NCBI GenBank assembly: GCA_021234155.1
Contig: JAJEKV010000566.1
Span: 82,230 to 146,229 of the forward strand
From: Isoetes taiwanensis
Lineage: Eukaryota; Streptophyta; Lycopodiopsida; Isoetales; Isoetaceae
DNA: 64,000 bases
Reading direction: 5' to 3'
How positions within the stretch are numbered: position 1 is the first letter of the stretch; the number at the start of each line of letters is the position of its first letter. The notes under the pieces are model-generated. The model was not told the origin of the DNA. It searched no databases and was given only the letters and a program-made list of their open reading frames with translations. Of the stretch, positions 36,301 to 48,628 are shown piece by piece. The translations under genes were made by a program, and so were the position numbers.

Positions 36301-38426
36301 GTACAAAAATCTTAGCTGACTGCGAGCATCTTCTAGTGTGTTGTTTTTTCCCTCTATGATACCTCTACCAGAATGTCGTTAGGGTCAGGCATTGGTAGGC
36401 TTTAGTAACCTATGAACTTTTGGATTGCAATGTGAGCACCGTATGAAGTTTTGGATTGCAATGTGAAGGCAACGACAGTTATACTTGAAATTGTGTATCA
36501 CAACTATAAGTAATGTTTGCTTTAAAGTTGTAGATGTAGTTGTATTGAGTTGTCCTAATATAAGAATTAAGTGTGGTGTTTTTGGGTTGCCCCTAAGGGG
36601 GCAAACCTTTGTTTATGTGGGTTTGTGGCATATTATAGGTATATGCTGGTATATGCTTGGAATATGCCTATGACTGCTACAAACCCGTTATTGGCTGTAA
36701 ACTCTCGGTCGTTTTACCGTTGTTGGGCAGCCACTCTTGAAAGCGCAGCTAACGGGAGAGGTCCGCACGGGCAACTGTGAATAAGAGTGTGGGATTTAGT
36801 ATCGAGAAGGCCACAGAACACTTCTTTGACGTTGAACTTGTGGTTTTGCATGAGGCAGAGGTTGGTCCTTTCTCGTCAAAAGCCTCATGTTTCCGCCACG
36901 TTCATTTCTCCTCTTTATGTTGAAGGCCCGACCGCAAATATATTTTGCACGTGAGACCAACAGACGGAGGGAGGCCCCTGCTGCCATTAGTCGTTGAACT
37001 GAAGAGGTAAATAAATAATCATTCTTTTTAGTTCTTCGCTTTCCGCCTTTTCATGCGCCATCGCGATTCCCTCCCGAAAAGGCATACTCCCTTGGAGATA
37101 TACTCCCAGAATAGGATTTTCATAGTCTGTATCAAAAAGGGGCTTGAAGGTCTAGAAAGGGATGGAGTCCGAAACTTATTTCGGCCATCGCAAGGACCTA
37201 TTGTCATAGCCGATTCTCTTCTTGGACTAAGTAGTGGAGTTTTTGAGACCTTCTTGAATGGAGTTCACTTGTTTGCTAGCAATTTCATCTTCTTTGGCCG
37301 ATTACTAGCTTCATAGGGATTATCAAAGAGGCCAGCTCAAACACAAGAAACATCAACCCGAGGGATAATGCTTATGGCATTGTTCATAGTAACAAAGTCT
37401 TAGAACTTTCTTGTCATCATGTATCAGTAAAACCATTTACTTGGTGCGGGGCACATGGTGGCAAGCTTAACATTCCATCGGCAATAGGATTCATAATTAC
37501 TTTCGGATTTTTCTTTTTCCGGAAAGCATAAAGCATCATGATTCAAACTCACGAAATGCCATGTATTAGTCATCATCGCAGAATTTGCCGACCCCTCAAC
37601 TCCATTGTAGAGCTTCATGAGGGTTTAACCGGTTTCTTTTAAATCCAAACCCGGTTGCATGCTATATCACTTAGGGCATAAATGGAAGAGCGTAATTTAA
37701 CCACCGCCATGGCCGAAATGGTCATTGATCGGCTTCCGGACCTTTGGTGGCAGTATGAATTCCGGGCTTAGTTAAGTTCTTTTCTCATTTTGTTCTATTA
37801 TCTTTGTTGTACTTAAGTTGTTTTGTACATTCGTGCCCGTGCTCATTTAACTTCGGGTCTTATAGCAAGGGTGCATTACGATTTTTAAATCCCAGCGTTA
37901 CAAATCTGGTCAAGTATGAAGCTAAGTTGGAAGGAGGGTGAAGCATTGGGAGTTCCAAATTAGCGGGTATATTTCTCTTTGCAGTTTCTTGAGCAAATAT
38001 TGGAATTCTTCTTTGGCGATGATTATAATTCTAATGCATGTTATTATTCACCGAGCAAGTCATTTTAGGTTTTGAGAAGGCGGTTACATCTATGAAGAAA
38101 GGTGAAACCACAACCATTTGGATTGCTCCGATTATGGCTTTTGGTGAAGTTTCTACGGCAAGGGACCTTGCAGTAGTGCCGCTAAACTCAAGTTAATTTA
38201 CAAGGTAGAAATGCGTCATTTGTCAAAGGTAAAGATAGTTTATAGTAAAACAGATCTAATTACGATTATTGGATAAATGATAAACAGAAAAAAGAAATCA
38301 TGGACCCAAGGCTTTGGTGCGTTGTGTTTGTTATGTAGCGGTTCTTATTTATTTCTTTAGAGATTTTCGCTTAAATGTCTGAAACATTCTAGCATAAGCT
38401 AACATAAATTAGATGACCAGTTTATC
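36301..38426. other. unassigned sequence, possibly Helitron interior and decayed retroelement
   Basis: Moderately GC-rich patches (36560-37320) contain ORFs up to 87 codons without recognisable domains. 36580-36610 has a 'gcccctaagggggc' palindrome. The stretch follows the Helitron-like 3' end at 36241 and ends at the poly(T) of a LINE derivative. I cannot assign a function. Confidence 0.4.
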
Positions 38427-39506
38427 TTTTTTTTTTTTTGAAGGAAAGAAAATTTTTATTAAAAGATAGGAAGAATTACAGCATAGGTCTCACATAGACC
38501 AGATATAGTTAAAGCACAAAGATCACATGCAGATCTGATTTTATATCCATAATTTCTGTACTGATCTGCCTTTCTCAACATCTTCTATCTATCTATCGAA
38601 GACTACATGATTAAAACCAATCTTCTGTTTAGATAAAATACTACAAGAGCTTAGCACAAAGCTTTCGGAAACTTCTGGATAAATCATGAATGCTCCAAAA
38701 GTTCAAAAGTCTTCTTCAGAACTAAAAATGAAGAGAAAAGAGTGAAGAGTAATCGATAATTCTCAAGATCTTTCAGGAGAGAAGCCAACTGCTTCAAACT
38801 ATGATCTGATTCTGCAATTTTTCTATAGAATGCGCGAAATTAAAAGGAGATGCTGCATTGTTGGGATGTGCGGTCGAGCCAACTTGTAAAGCTAGACACC
38901 ACCCGACACAAAACCTCCTAAATTTTGGTTCATGATATCTTGACCGATATGGGCGCGTCTTCTGGACAGTTATCTCCACTTTTCGGCAATCTCGGGAAAA
39001 ATTAAGCATCCTGTTTTCTAAAGCGTAAAATCAAAATCAAAAATTTACCGACCACTCCTTAGAACAACATTCTTAGATCTTTCCGCTAGAAAGAAAGAGC
39101 AAGAGGAAGGGAAAAAGCCAAGAACTTCGGAGGATCCGTTGTTTGATGAGGCAGCCTTGGAAATCATACAACTCAATTGCTCTCTCCCTCACATTTACGC
39201 TTAAAATCAAGATCTTTCGGGCTTTTACTCAAACAAGAGAACTTTACTTAAAGAACCGAGGAAGTTAATGGCAAGCGGCATGAAATGAAAGGACCGCTTT
39301 GAAGCAATTACGATTGAAGAATCCGACCCACCTTTGAATAAACGAAATCCAAAGAGAAAATTGTGCAAAACCCCTCTAGCAGCAAATCAAATGGGACTCT
39401 GATCTTCAGGAGGATTGGAGCAGTGCCGGAAGGAAGAGGGAGAAGGGCGGCCTTCCCTCTCTGCCGCCGCCCTAGTTCCAGGCGCCAAGAAACGCGCCAA
39501 CGGCCA
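38427..39506 (-). mobile_element. internally deleted LINE-type element
   Basis: Starts on the plus strand with a 13-base poly(T), followed by 'gaaggaaagaaaatttttat', i.e. a minus-strand 3' end with poly(A). The other end is the GC-rich 'ggcggcggcagagagggaag' 5'-UTR-like sequence near 39470-39430. Length is about 1.08 kb with no RT or endonuclease, so the body is deleted. The right arm's inverted R1 copy lacks it: R1 homology restarts at 39514 right after the element. Confidence 0.62.
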
Positions 39507-39513
39507 TTTTTTT

Positions 39514-40498
39514 AACTAGATATTACACTTGCTTTTAGATTCAATCAAGCAAGGATGTCTAAACACCTAATCCCCCATCCAGGCAGCGGGGTAGAACCCA
39601 AATGTTTTGTCGTTCGAGCAGTACGGAAGCTCCAAAATGGCGATTTGACTTTGCTATCTCATCGAGAGCACGGAAATTAACTTGGGACCAAGTTATACGC
39701 TCAATTTTGCCAAAGAAAGGAACACGAATGCCTTACTTGACAGTATTTTGCAGGCACTACCTATACAAGTGTGTTGGATTTGAGCTCCTTTGGCACTTCT
39801 TATCCAAAGTGTGGTCTTCTGCCCACAAAACTTGGTTTGAGGGGTAATGTCGATGTTCTGAGTCTGTTGGCAGACCCAATTTGCAGTTCCAGGGTGGGAA
39901 AGTCGTGCATTCATCATCCGGGGCTTCCATAGAAGAGTTTTGGGGAAAGCTGCTTTCAGAGGGTTTTTAAGGATCTATCTTTTGGCATCGAGGCCCTTAC
40001 ATGATGGTATGATGCCAAATTCTGAATCCGATCCAGGCAACGGTTCCATAACACTATCTCCCCTCTGGGTTGGGTAGGCGAGCCAGTAACCTTTCCCATG
40101 TCGAATGGGGTTATGATGCCAAATCCTGAATCCGATCCAGGCAACGGTTCCATAACACTATCTCCCTTCTGGGTTGGGTAGGCGAGCCAGTAACCTTTCC
40201 CACGTCGAACGGGGTTATGACTTTGTGTTGCCTAGACAATGTTGCAACTTTTAAAAAAATCATATTTCTCCATGGTGACATAGCATTTCTTTGGATGGTG
40301 CAGCATGTCACACGATGACTAAGCATTGTATGCACTTTAGATAGAAAATTGTACCTAGCCACCACGACGTATATATTATATGTTGATTGAACCTCGGTCC
40401 TTGAATGCAGTTGCAAAATATATGTCAAATAACACCTCATCATTGTGATATTGATCCTTAGAAATTGTGAACTCTACACTAATGGTAAAGATAAACTT
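39514..40498 (+). repeat. R1 repeat, inverted copy of 53700-54710
   Basis: Reverse complement of 53700-54710. Part of it (39700-40000) also resembles the tail of the LINE-RT block at 23940-24200, including 'acagtattttgcaggca', so R1 may be LINE-derived. The right copy has about 150 extra bases (53848-54001). Its ORFs (up to 110 codons) contain shared peptide segments such as FCRHYLYKCVGFELLWHF that I do not recognise. Confidence 0.85.
40011..40218. repeat. tandem duplication, period 104 bp
   Basis: Two copies ('gatgccaaat(t/c)ctgaatccg' to '(t/c)ggggttat') are nearly identical, with four to five differences. The right-arm R1 copy has only one unit, so this is a private, recent duplication. 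Confidence 0.92.
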
Positions 40499-40860
40499 CC
40501 TGCACGACTTCATAAGTCATGTCTTTTAACAATCAATTAGAATCAACTACGTATTTTCTACTATGGAAGTCACTTGGCCCCTTCTTGTCAAATTTGCTCA
40601 AGAATTACCCTATATAATTTATACTCAACTAACAAGAAAATAAATCCCATTGGTTTAAATTGTCATTTTATGTTTGTTCCAGGTCTATTTCGGTGCCTCG
40701 TTTCTTGCCGTCTTTCCGCCTTCTCTTTCACTTGCTGCCTTGTTTTTTTCCCGCTTGGCCTTACCACCTTAGCAGAGTTTAAGCAGGGCTATCTGCAAGG
40801 TCAAATCCATGGAATATTTGTAGTGGCTTCCATTTGGGCAGCTCTCTGGAGCAACGCAGT

Positions 40861-43351
40861 AGTAAAATATTCTTTGGTTATTTGCAAGGATATTTTTTTT
40901 CTAATTCTAGAAATTAGTTTGGTTTTATTTTTGGGGTAGCTAACTAAAAATGAGAAATTATAGCTATAGATAGAATACGCCAAAAAGATTAGTTGGTTGT
41001 TTAGTGTGATGACATAGTTTATCACACCTCAGCCATTGTATTGTGGGTTTCAATTATGGTGCAAAGACCCTATGGATATAACAAAAACTCCCATAGATAG
41101 AATGTTCAACAGATTTTTACTAGCGGGTAGCCGCATTTTTGTCAGCTACCCATAAAAGAATTAGGGAAAAACTCTTCTCAGCTACCCACAAAGGGAATAG
41201 GGAAAAGCTCCGAAATACCCTTATGTTCTGCTAAAATTGTCAAAACGCGCCTAGTTTTGGTAGGTATTTTTTATGGAAAAGACTGTAACTTTTTTCGCAA
41301 TGATCCAGGTGAAAATGTGTCCTTTAGATTCATTGTAAAGGAGGATGAGATCTTTCCTTAAGTCTACAATCAACTTATTTTGCTTCTTGCAAATTTGACA
41401 ACAATATGCCTAATCCATTACCCACTTGAAATCCGTTCTCCTTCTACAATCTAAAATGCTATATTTAAAGAAAAAAATTGTTGTTCAAGAACTCAGTTAC
41501 AGAAGTGAAACCTTTATTATTGTATTCTCATAATAAGCTCACTACTATGGAAAATGTTGTAGGTTAAACAAGATCATTTCATTAAACTCTTCCATTGCGA
41601 CTCTTCTTCTGAAACCCTAGGCGCCATGTAGCGCAGCTTTTCGCCGGCAACACAGTTTCTAGCATAACTTTTGATCCAGGACTCCGTTTCAGGTGAGACT
41701 TGTTGCGTTGGAAAGCTCTCTTCGGGATATTTTTGATGGTCTATGGTATGCCCATGTTTGGTTAAGTTTTCTATGTCAAAACAGTCCTGTTACGACCGGC
41801 TTTGGTAGGGTTTGCAGTATTGGATATTAGTTGGATCTTTTAGATTAAGGCTTCGCTTTGATTTAACTTTTGTATATAGCGCTTTGATTTCATTGAGAGA
41901 GCTTCACCATGATTGAAAGGGTAAAGGAGATTTTGGTGTGGATGGCGGGGAAAGAAAAGCCTCCTACCGAGGAATCATTGTTTGCACGGGAGGTCCCTCG
42001 TCCCACAAGTCTTTCGGTCTAGCATACTGACTCCATGGTCAGGGGCAAGCTAATTCCGGTGTAATAATGGATTTGCCATCTTCTCTTTTGGTCCCCGCCT
42101 CTTCATATCTCCGGCCTGGCAGTGCGGTACATTTACCTTCCAAGATGGGAGGATCTCAAAAGTGCTCTAGACCTACAAGTTCGGTGTTTGTCACCTACAC
42201 TGACCGGGTGACAGGTATGACTCATTCATTCTAAAGGAGGAATGCGGCCCACATCTATGATAGATGTCTATTGAGATGGACACACTTATTACCGATTAAT
42301 ACATGCCTTCGTTCAGGACCCTAAGGCCCGGTATGAGGGTACAAGTGATGCCTCCGGTCGGACACTAGATATCTGAGAATTAAACCCGGAAGAATTATTA
42401 GTGTCGGGCGAAAGTGCGGACATTGGAAACGGAACATGTTGAGGTGGGCCGTCTGGACATCTCCAATCCCAATGGGACCCGAGTCGCGGTTGTCGAGCTA
42501 GCGAGCCGGGGACCCGGGATGCCTCGGTATCTTTGTTACCCGGGGAGCTTGAACTTGCGTATTATAGGGGTTCTGAGGAGAAGATGATGCTCATTCTGAT
42601 ATGGATGCGGCTTTGCATTTTTTCAACGATGTCATGCATGTGAAGGTTGGTGGAGTCGTCTCCACTACTAGGATTGGAGCGGCAAGACGTCGTCCCTCGC
42701 CATCTTTTTTGGTTCGGTTTCAAGACACTCTTAGCGCTTACATGTTCTTGACATGGAAACCATCTCCGGAGGGACTAGTTTCACCGATCAAGGGGGACCT
42801 CGTCCCTCTTCAATTGTGTAACCGCAAGGAGGAGCTCACCAAAAAGGTGAGGGGCACTTTTGCAAAAGAAATGGGCAGGAATTAAGAGGGCGCAACAATT
42901 ATTCTAGATCAATGGCCTTCCAATCCTTGGACTGGCTATGTCTAGATAATTTTAGAAGCATAGAATTACCACTAGCATTAGCATGATCTTCTTCTTGGTA
43001 GTCTTTATTTGGTTATTGTGTTTGGTGATGGGGCCTAGTCCCCAGGTTTTAAATGGGTTGTTGCCCTTGGGTTCAAATTCCCATAACCCTTTTGGGTTCC
43101 GTGGGACAGTAAAAATTCATCTTATCTTATCTTATTTAAGGGGTTCAAATTTCCAAATATTCCCTTTCTATTCATTGGTAAGGTAGAAAAATAAAAATTG
43201 GATGTGTAATTTTGCCGTTTCGAAAACTATGACGCTTCTCCAACATGGACACTATAGTTGCTACATTATGATTTATAAACGAGTTTTCATCTTCATGTTC
43301 CTTGAATGAAGCTTGTAGTTTAGACCTACATTATTGTAATTTAGTACTAAA
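40861..43351 (+). repeat. R3 repeat, inverted copy of 61235-62147, with a 1.55-kb insert
   Basis: 40861-41583 and 43135-43351 together match the reverse complement of 61235-62147. The last part (43175-43351) also matches the left arm at 9350-9527. The right copy has no gap at the point corresponding to 41583/43135, so it is the empty site for the insert. R3 is cut at 43351 by a Helitron-like end. Confidence 0.9.
41584..43134 (+). mobile_element. LINE- or SINE-like insertion with (TTATC)n tail
   Basis: Defined by comparison with 61235-62147. The 5' part starts AT-poor ('aaaccctaggcgcc') and carries an ORF from 41910 (MIERVKEILVWMAGKEK) and another at 42601-42885 (RFQDTLSAYMFLTWKPSPEG). Neither is recognised, though both would fit a retroelement ORF1. 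The 3' 120 bp contain 'ggttcaaattcc' (43070-43081), close to an RNA polymerase III B box, and end in a short TTATC repeat. No RT domain. A deleted LINE, or a LINE-SINE chimera, is the best reading. Confidence 0.5.
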
Positions 43352-44590
43352 CTAGTTATGGATGCCCGTATATAAGAAATTCGCCTGGTGTGATCCTTGC
43401 GTAAAAAAGTAAATAGAAACACAAATCTTGAACTTACAAGTTAGCGTAAACAAATAGTATTTTAATAAACCAACACTTTACATACTAACACTTTACACTT
43501 TAAATAAGATATTTCTTTCTTTCCTTTTACTTGAAAGCTATTTTTTTTTCAAGATGGATCACACCAAGCAAATAATACATATGCAAAAAAAAGGGACACA
43601 CTAAATTCGTATGGTGTGATCCACTTTCTTATTTGTTGTCAAATTAAAAGGGACACACTAAATTCGCATGGTGTGATCCACTTTCTTATTTGTTGTCAAA
43701 TTAAAATTAAACACAAGTACTCATTCTATTTGTATCTAAAATGCTTTACCACTCTTAAGTACATAAGTCATTATCCCTTTTCAAAGAGCATATTCTTTTT
43801 TCAAGAAGGATCACACAAAGCGAATAGTACATATGCAACAAAAATGGTACACACTAAATTCGCATCGTGTGATCCACTTTCTTATTTTGTTGTCAAATTA
43901 AAATTAAACACAAGTACCCCTTCTCATATAATGCTTTACCACCCCAAGTGCATAAAGTTATTAGTCCTTTTCAAAGAGCATATCTTTTTTTTTTTTTTTT
44001 AAGAAGGACCCATCAAGCGAATAATACAATGCAAAAAAAATAGAACACAATCATTTTAAGCATGGTGTGATCGGCTTTCTTGCTTGTTGTCAAATTAAAC
44101 TTAAACACAAGTACCCTTCCTATTTGCATCTAAAATACTTTACCAACTCTAGTAGTACATAAAGTTATTAGCCCTTTTCAAAAAGCAAACACTTTATCAA
44201 TAAATGAGCCGTCACATATCCACACTTAACTTCAAATAAGACACATATATATTTCTTTTTATTAAAAGATAATCAAAGTAATTTTACTATAGGAAGTCAT
44301 CTTTTTCCAAAAAAAATCACACCAAGCCGAATTTTTGTATAAGCTAAAAGGTTGGAATATACTAAATTCGCATGGTGTGATCCATTTCTTGTTTGTTGTC
44401 AATAGATAATAACACCAAGTCCCTCATCAATAGTCTCCCATTTGCATATAAAATATGTATCATTCAAGTTTATATTATGTTTTATGAACTAAACTTTTTT
44501 CAAAGAGGGTCCCAAAGCAAAATACAAACACTTAATCAATAAGCCAACACTTTACCAACAACCAAAGCTTTATTAAATAAGGTTTTATGT
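43352..44590 (-). mobile_element. Helitron-like element with internal hairpin repeats
   Basis: The minus-strand 3' end is 'gggcatccataactag' followed by T, the same family as 36241 ('gggcaccataactag') but with a decayed hairpin. The insertion point is A|T in 'tactaaa|ttcc', proved by the empty sites at 9527/9528 (left arm) and 61234/61235 (right arm). The interior is an array of repeats (next entry). The 5' end was not found; 44590 is only where the repeat array stops. Confidence 0.6.
43540..44410. repeat. array of about four 200-300-bp units, each with a hairpin
   Basis: Each unit contains 'aaggatcacac(c/a)aagcgaata', then 30-50 bp later its inverse 'aaattcgcatggtgtgatcc', followed by 'cttatttgttgtcaaattaa', 'acacaagtac' and 'cttttcaaagagcata'. 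Units start near 43540, 43798, 43995 and 44300. The first has a further 60-bp duplication of the right half. Each unit can fold into a hairpin with a stem of about 16-20 bp. No coding. Confidence 0.82.
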
Positions 44591-44599
44591 TATTTTATC

Positions 44600-45740
44600 A
44601 AACCTAACAATGTTTCCATATGTGACACTTTGTGTTAACTGATCCAAAGGCTCACGAAAGCAACATTTTATACAATATGTCTTCTTCTTCTTCTTCTTCT
44701 TTTGTGTCGTGGCATTAGTAAACACCTCTAATGGAGCAAATATTTTGTAACTCATTTTTTCAACAACCCTGGATGCACGTCTTATCAAACATTTATTCAT
44801 TGCAAGGACACCATTCTCATAACTTTGAGGCTTGCACAATTCGCTTAAAAGAGGTCATGGGACGACTTTCAAGTTCGGCTCCCACAACTTTACAATGTAA
44901 AACTAGATGCCCATTGCCCTGAATGTGATGTCTCTTATGTCCATATGTTGCAATGGTTCTCTTCTTATATAGAAGAGAACTATCATTCTAGGGAAAGGGA
45001 CGCCAGTTTTGGCGCTAGCTCTGCTTTTGGATCCAAGCTTTCTTTGGCACAAGCCTGCCATAGCGCCAGGGAATAAATTACTACTCCTATATTTTAGTGT
45101 AGCCAGGATAACTTAAGCTAAATTTGCTTCAAATCAACACCTGAAGTTTCTAACACTTGGCTAAATTCTGCGATTTTTCTCAATCATAAATTCTTTCATT
45201 TGGCTAAATTTCATATTTTTTTTGCCCAAAACTTTCTATCATTTGGCTACACTTGGACAATTTGTAAAGGCAAATATTAGCCAAAATTGACTATGATAAT
45301 TTAAACAAAGTGAAGCTTTTGGGACGAAGATGATGAGTTTATCATTAATATGAGGTATTTTCTGAAGAAAATCACGACCAATAGTATAAATCGCGAATTA
45401 TAATGATAGTTAAAACATGTTTATGATATAGTTACACATGTAAAGGAGATATGTGCTTCACTGCATTCGATAAAACCTAAACACATCAAAAAACATGATG
45501 AACAAAAAATATAATCATCACTTACATAATTGCATGAAGACATACCATCAGCGAATAAAAAATCTGATTGCTTTCGTATTCTCTTCTTTGTCACCACCAT
45601 GCAATGCGCGCACGAGGAAAGCATCCTCGAAGTACTCTCATGATCCACCATATATGTTCTGCCACGGATCTGCGTTTGCAAGCATCATTCCAAAGTTCGA
45701 ATACCCTTTCATATGGAAAAGTATATAGATCATAATCACA
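44600..45740. other. unassigned stretch with (CTT)n microsatellite
   Basis: (CTT)8 near 44678-44702. The sequence at 44730-44930 has a minus-strand ORF (KPQSYENGVLAMNKCLIRRA) that I do not recognise. 45150-45260 repeats 'catttggctaaat'-type words. No gene seen. Confidence 0.4.
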
Positions 45741-48360
45741 TGCATACAATCTCAATGTAAGCGTCCAGATTATCATCAAGCCTATTTCTAAGCTTGTTCT
45801 TCACAAAACTCATAGTGGAGAAGCACCTCTCATCTTGAACACTTCCCAAAACCATGCAAAGACAAAGCTCTGCGAGTCTAAAAGTACTTCGGAGATTGCG
45901 CAGCGTAATAAGCTATTAGATGCAAGCTTTTTGCCATAGACAGTCTGACTCAAACTCTGTTGGCTTCTCAAGTTGAGCAAATTGCTTGTACATTGTATCA
46001 CCAAAAAGAGGTGCTTGTGCTTTCAGCTTATCATAATCAATAGCCCATTAATCGCCATCAACAAAAATTTTGTCACAACAAAAATACTTTTCTATTACCG
46101 TTGATTTTGCTTGAAAAGACTTATGAATACTTGCACTTGAGTTTGCATGACTCCATGTGTGTGGGAAAACAATGCCAATGGCGTCCAAAACATCATCGGT
46201 GGAAAAGCGAGATCGAGAAGCTCATCTGCTAAAGCATTTGCAGCACCGCATATCAATAGAAGAAATCAAAATCTAGTTGAATTGCACACTTGATATTATC
46301 AAAAGAATATGAGTTTGAGAAAAACCAGGAAAACAAAATCCATAAAATTAGAAAATTCTGAAAAAATCAGAAAAATACAGAAAAATCAGAAAAATCAGAA
46401 AAATCAGAAAAAATCAGAAAAAAATCAGAAAAAAACAGAAAAAAATCAGAAAAATCAAGAACCTAATCATGATGAGGAGAATTTTGTACCTCTAACATTT
46501 GAGCTTTCACCTTGTCAACTACGTTCCCGAAATCCTCCATCAAAAAATCAGATTTAACAAGACGATTGTTCCTCCCCCGTGGCTTTTTTAAGGTTAATTC
46601 CATGTACTTGCCTTTAGCATGAACACTTAGCTTTCCATTGTAATTGTACGCAAGAAAACTTTCGGTTGACCCAATTTGTACAAGTTTTCTCCAATAAGTG
46701 AACTCCTTGTGGCGTTGGAAGCAACTCTTCCCATTCAATGTATCATCAATAAATAAATTTTCAATCTCAAACTGCATTCCTTTTCTTACAATATTATACT
46801 CGGGTATGAAGATGTTACCATCCTGTGAAATTGATATCAAATAATGAAGTTTATGAAGCAAAGGTTCCAATGCAAACAATGCAAATATGGTTTCTCCATC
46901 AACCAAAAGATTGTAAAGCTGCGGTTGCACTATTCACGGTTGCTCCATCATCACTACTTGCAAGTTCGTCTTGCATGCAACCAATGATGCATATTCTTCA
47001 CACAATCTCTTCACAGGGACCATATAAAGATATCCACCTTGTTGTGACATTTTCAAAATCTTCTTACCATCTGTTAAGCCTTCTGCTAAAGATTTGAATC
47101 TTTGCACATCTTTGGGGACTTTGGAGAAGAATTTGTATGCCTTCTGTACAAGTAATTCTACTTTGTTGATATGAAAAAATCGAAAGTACCTTATAAGGCC
47201 AAATTGGTGCGATGGCTCATACAATGTATCACTTGCATGTAGGGAGCTAATTCATTTTTGAATTCTAACCCCTAATCCGGATCTCTTGCCTTGCATCACG
47301 GATCGCCATCGACACCAAAACAAATAAGCTTGTTTGCACACTCTCTTGCGCTCATATGCGCAACATTAGAGATGGTCTACAATGACATTATAGAGTGTCT
47401 CGGCATTAGAACTCAAACTCAACTTGAAGATGCCAAGAAAGTGGGATTTCGTTGATAATCCACTACATTATATAAATGCATGGCAGCCCAATTAGTGTTA
47501 TCAATAGCGTAACTTCATCAAAAGACAATGACAAAAATTCTGATTTTTGTATCATGGTAGTCTGAAGGTCAATCTTCAAGGCTTCATTCATAAAAGTAGC
47601 AAACTCCCAACCTCTTTGGAATGGACCAATGATACAATGGACATGATGCTAACTCATTAGAAAGACAAAACTCTCATTTCCGGATATTGTGTCATAGGTC
47701 TCCCACGCTTAAGCAAGAAAAAGATAGCTTTCATTTTGAATGCTTTTGACTTTAAACTCTTTCTTATACGCCTCAGAAAACATCACATGGAAGTGTGTAG
47801 ATTTTTCCTCAACCTGTTTAACTTGCAACATGTGCATCTCATACTTTTTCAAATTTTTTTTTGGTTGCTTATTATCGGGGAAGAAACTCAACAATCTCAT
47901 AAGATTTACCATTGGCGTCTTCCTTCATCACCTTCTTTTACCATGATGCTTCTAGGATGTTATCGTGCTTGCATTGGATAAGATGCTCTCTCTTGTTAGC
48001 CCATGTGCAAACTTTGCACATAATATGCTCTTTTCCGTCTCTTATGCGACTCTATCTCCACGCAAATTCAGCCAACCACTCTTTTTTTTTTAAATGCGGA
48101 CCTATGACATACTCCTCTTCCTCTTCTTCCTTTTCTTGCTCGATTTGGTACCAATGCCACCTCCATCTTGTTGCTGGCTCGTTCGGCTAGATGATGATGG
48201 AGGACCGGTTTCCACATTCTCCGGAAAGGGAATATGACCAATCGCACTATCCTTGCTTAATGATTCTTGAGGAACTTGAGTGCTAGAAGAGGTCGAGGGT
48301 ACCAACCGAATCCACCCTCTTAGACAAAAAGAGCGCCAAGGCCGGTTTGACGCTTCATCT
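45741..48360 (-). pseudogene. hAT superfamily transposase pseudogene
   Basis: Minus strand, N to C. Near 48100-47990 is a zinc-finger-like segment (KKEWLAEFAW, MCKVCTWANKREHLIQ), preceded by a Ser/Gln-rich leader and KRKKRKRS. 47224-46934 has the helical DUF4371-type region (ELLVQKAYKFFSKVPKDVQR, KRLCEEYASLVACK). 46930-46463 is a long frame with NLFIDDTLNGKSCFQRHKEF. 45832-45741 is the hAT C-terminal dimerisation motif ERCFSTMSFVKNKLRNRLDD. Stops and frameshifts separate them, and the usual TRW motif is missing from the DUF4371-like part. A hAT transposase of plant type is the only family combining these parts; the terminal inverted repeats were not located. Confidence 0.8.
46350..46460. repeat. 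simple repeat (cagaaaaat)n
   Basis: About twelve near-tandem 'cagaaaaa(t)' units within the hAT pseudogene. The Lys/Asn/Gln-rich plus-strand ORF over it is an artefact. Confidence 0.93.
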
Positions 48361-48489
48361 TTGCACAGATGTGTGTGAATCCTTCAGAGAGATACCCAAA
48401 AACAAGTTGTCGGGATAACAATCATGCATCTAGAAGCAAGAATAGGTATTATAAAGCTTTTCAAGGATCATCGCATTATCAATAAAAAT

Positions 48490-48628
48490 GAAAAATAGGT
48501 GAAATAAAAATAACTCAACGTGCTTATGACTAGTGGAAAGGTCCCTAATAGCTATTAAATGAAAATAGGTGAAATAAAAATAACTCAACGTGCTTATGAC
48601 TAGTGGAAAGGTCCTAATAGCTATTAGG
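48490..48628. repeat. tandem pair, period about 70 bp
   Basis: 'aaaataggtgaaataaaaat' through 'tagtggaaaggtcc(c)taatagctatta' occurs twice, with a one-base indel. Confidence 0.92.

Noticed and set aside
40574-40939. 121-codon plus-strand ORF with hydrophobic stretches
   Set aside because: It crosses the R3 boundary at 40861 and shows no family motif. The right copy of R3 does not continue the frame upstream.
43016-43134. A tRNA gene or complete tRNA-derived SINE
   Set aside because: Only the B-box-like 'ggttcaaattcc' is convincing. The upstream A-box match is poor and no cloverleaf can be drawn.
43540-44410. CRISPR-like array
   Set aside because: Units are long (200-300 bp), internally palindromic and degenerate, the spacers are not unique, and the DNA is plant nuclear.
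46309-46557. Lys/Asn/Gln-rich ORF of 82 codons
   Set aside because: It is a translation of the (cagaaaaat)n simple repeat on the strand opposite the hAT pseudogene.
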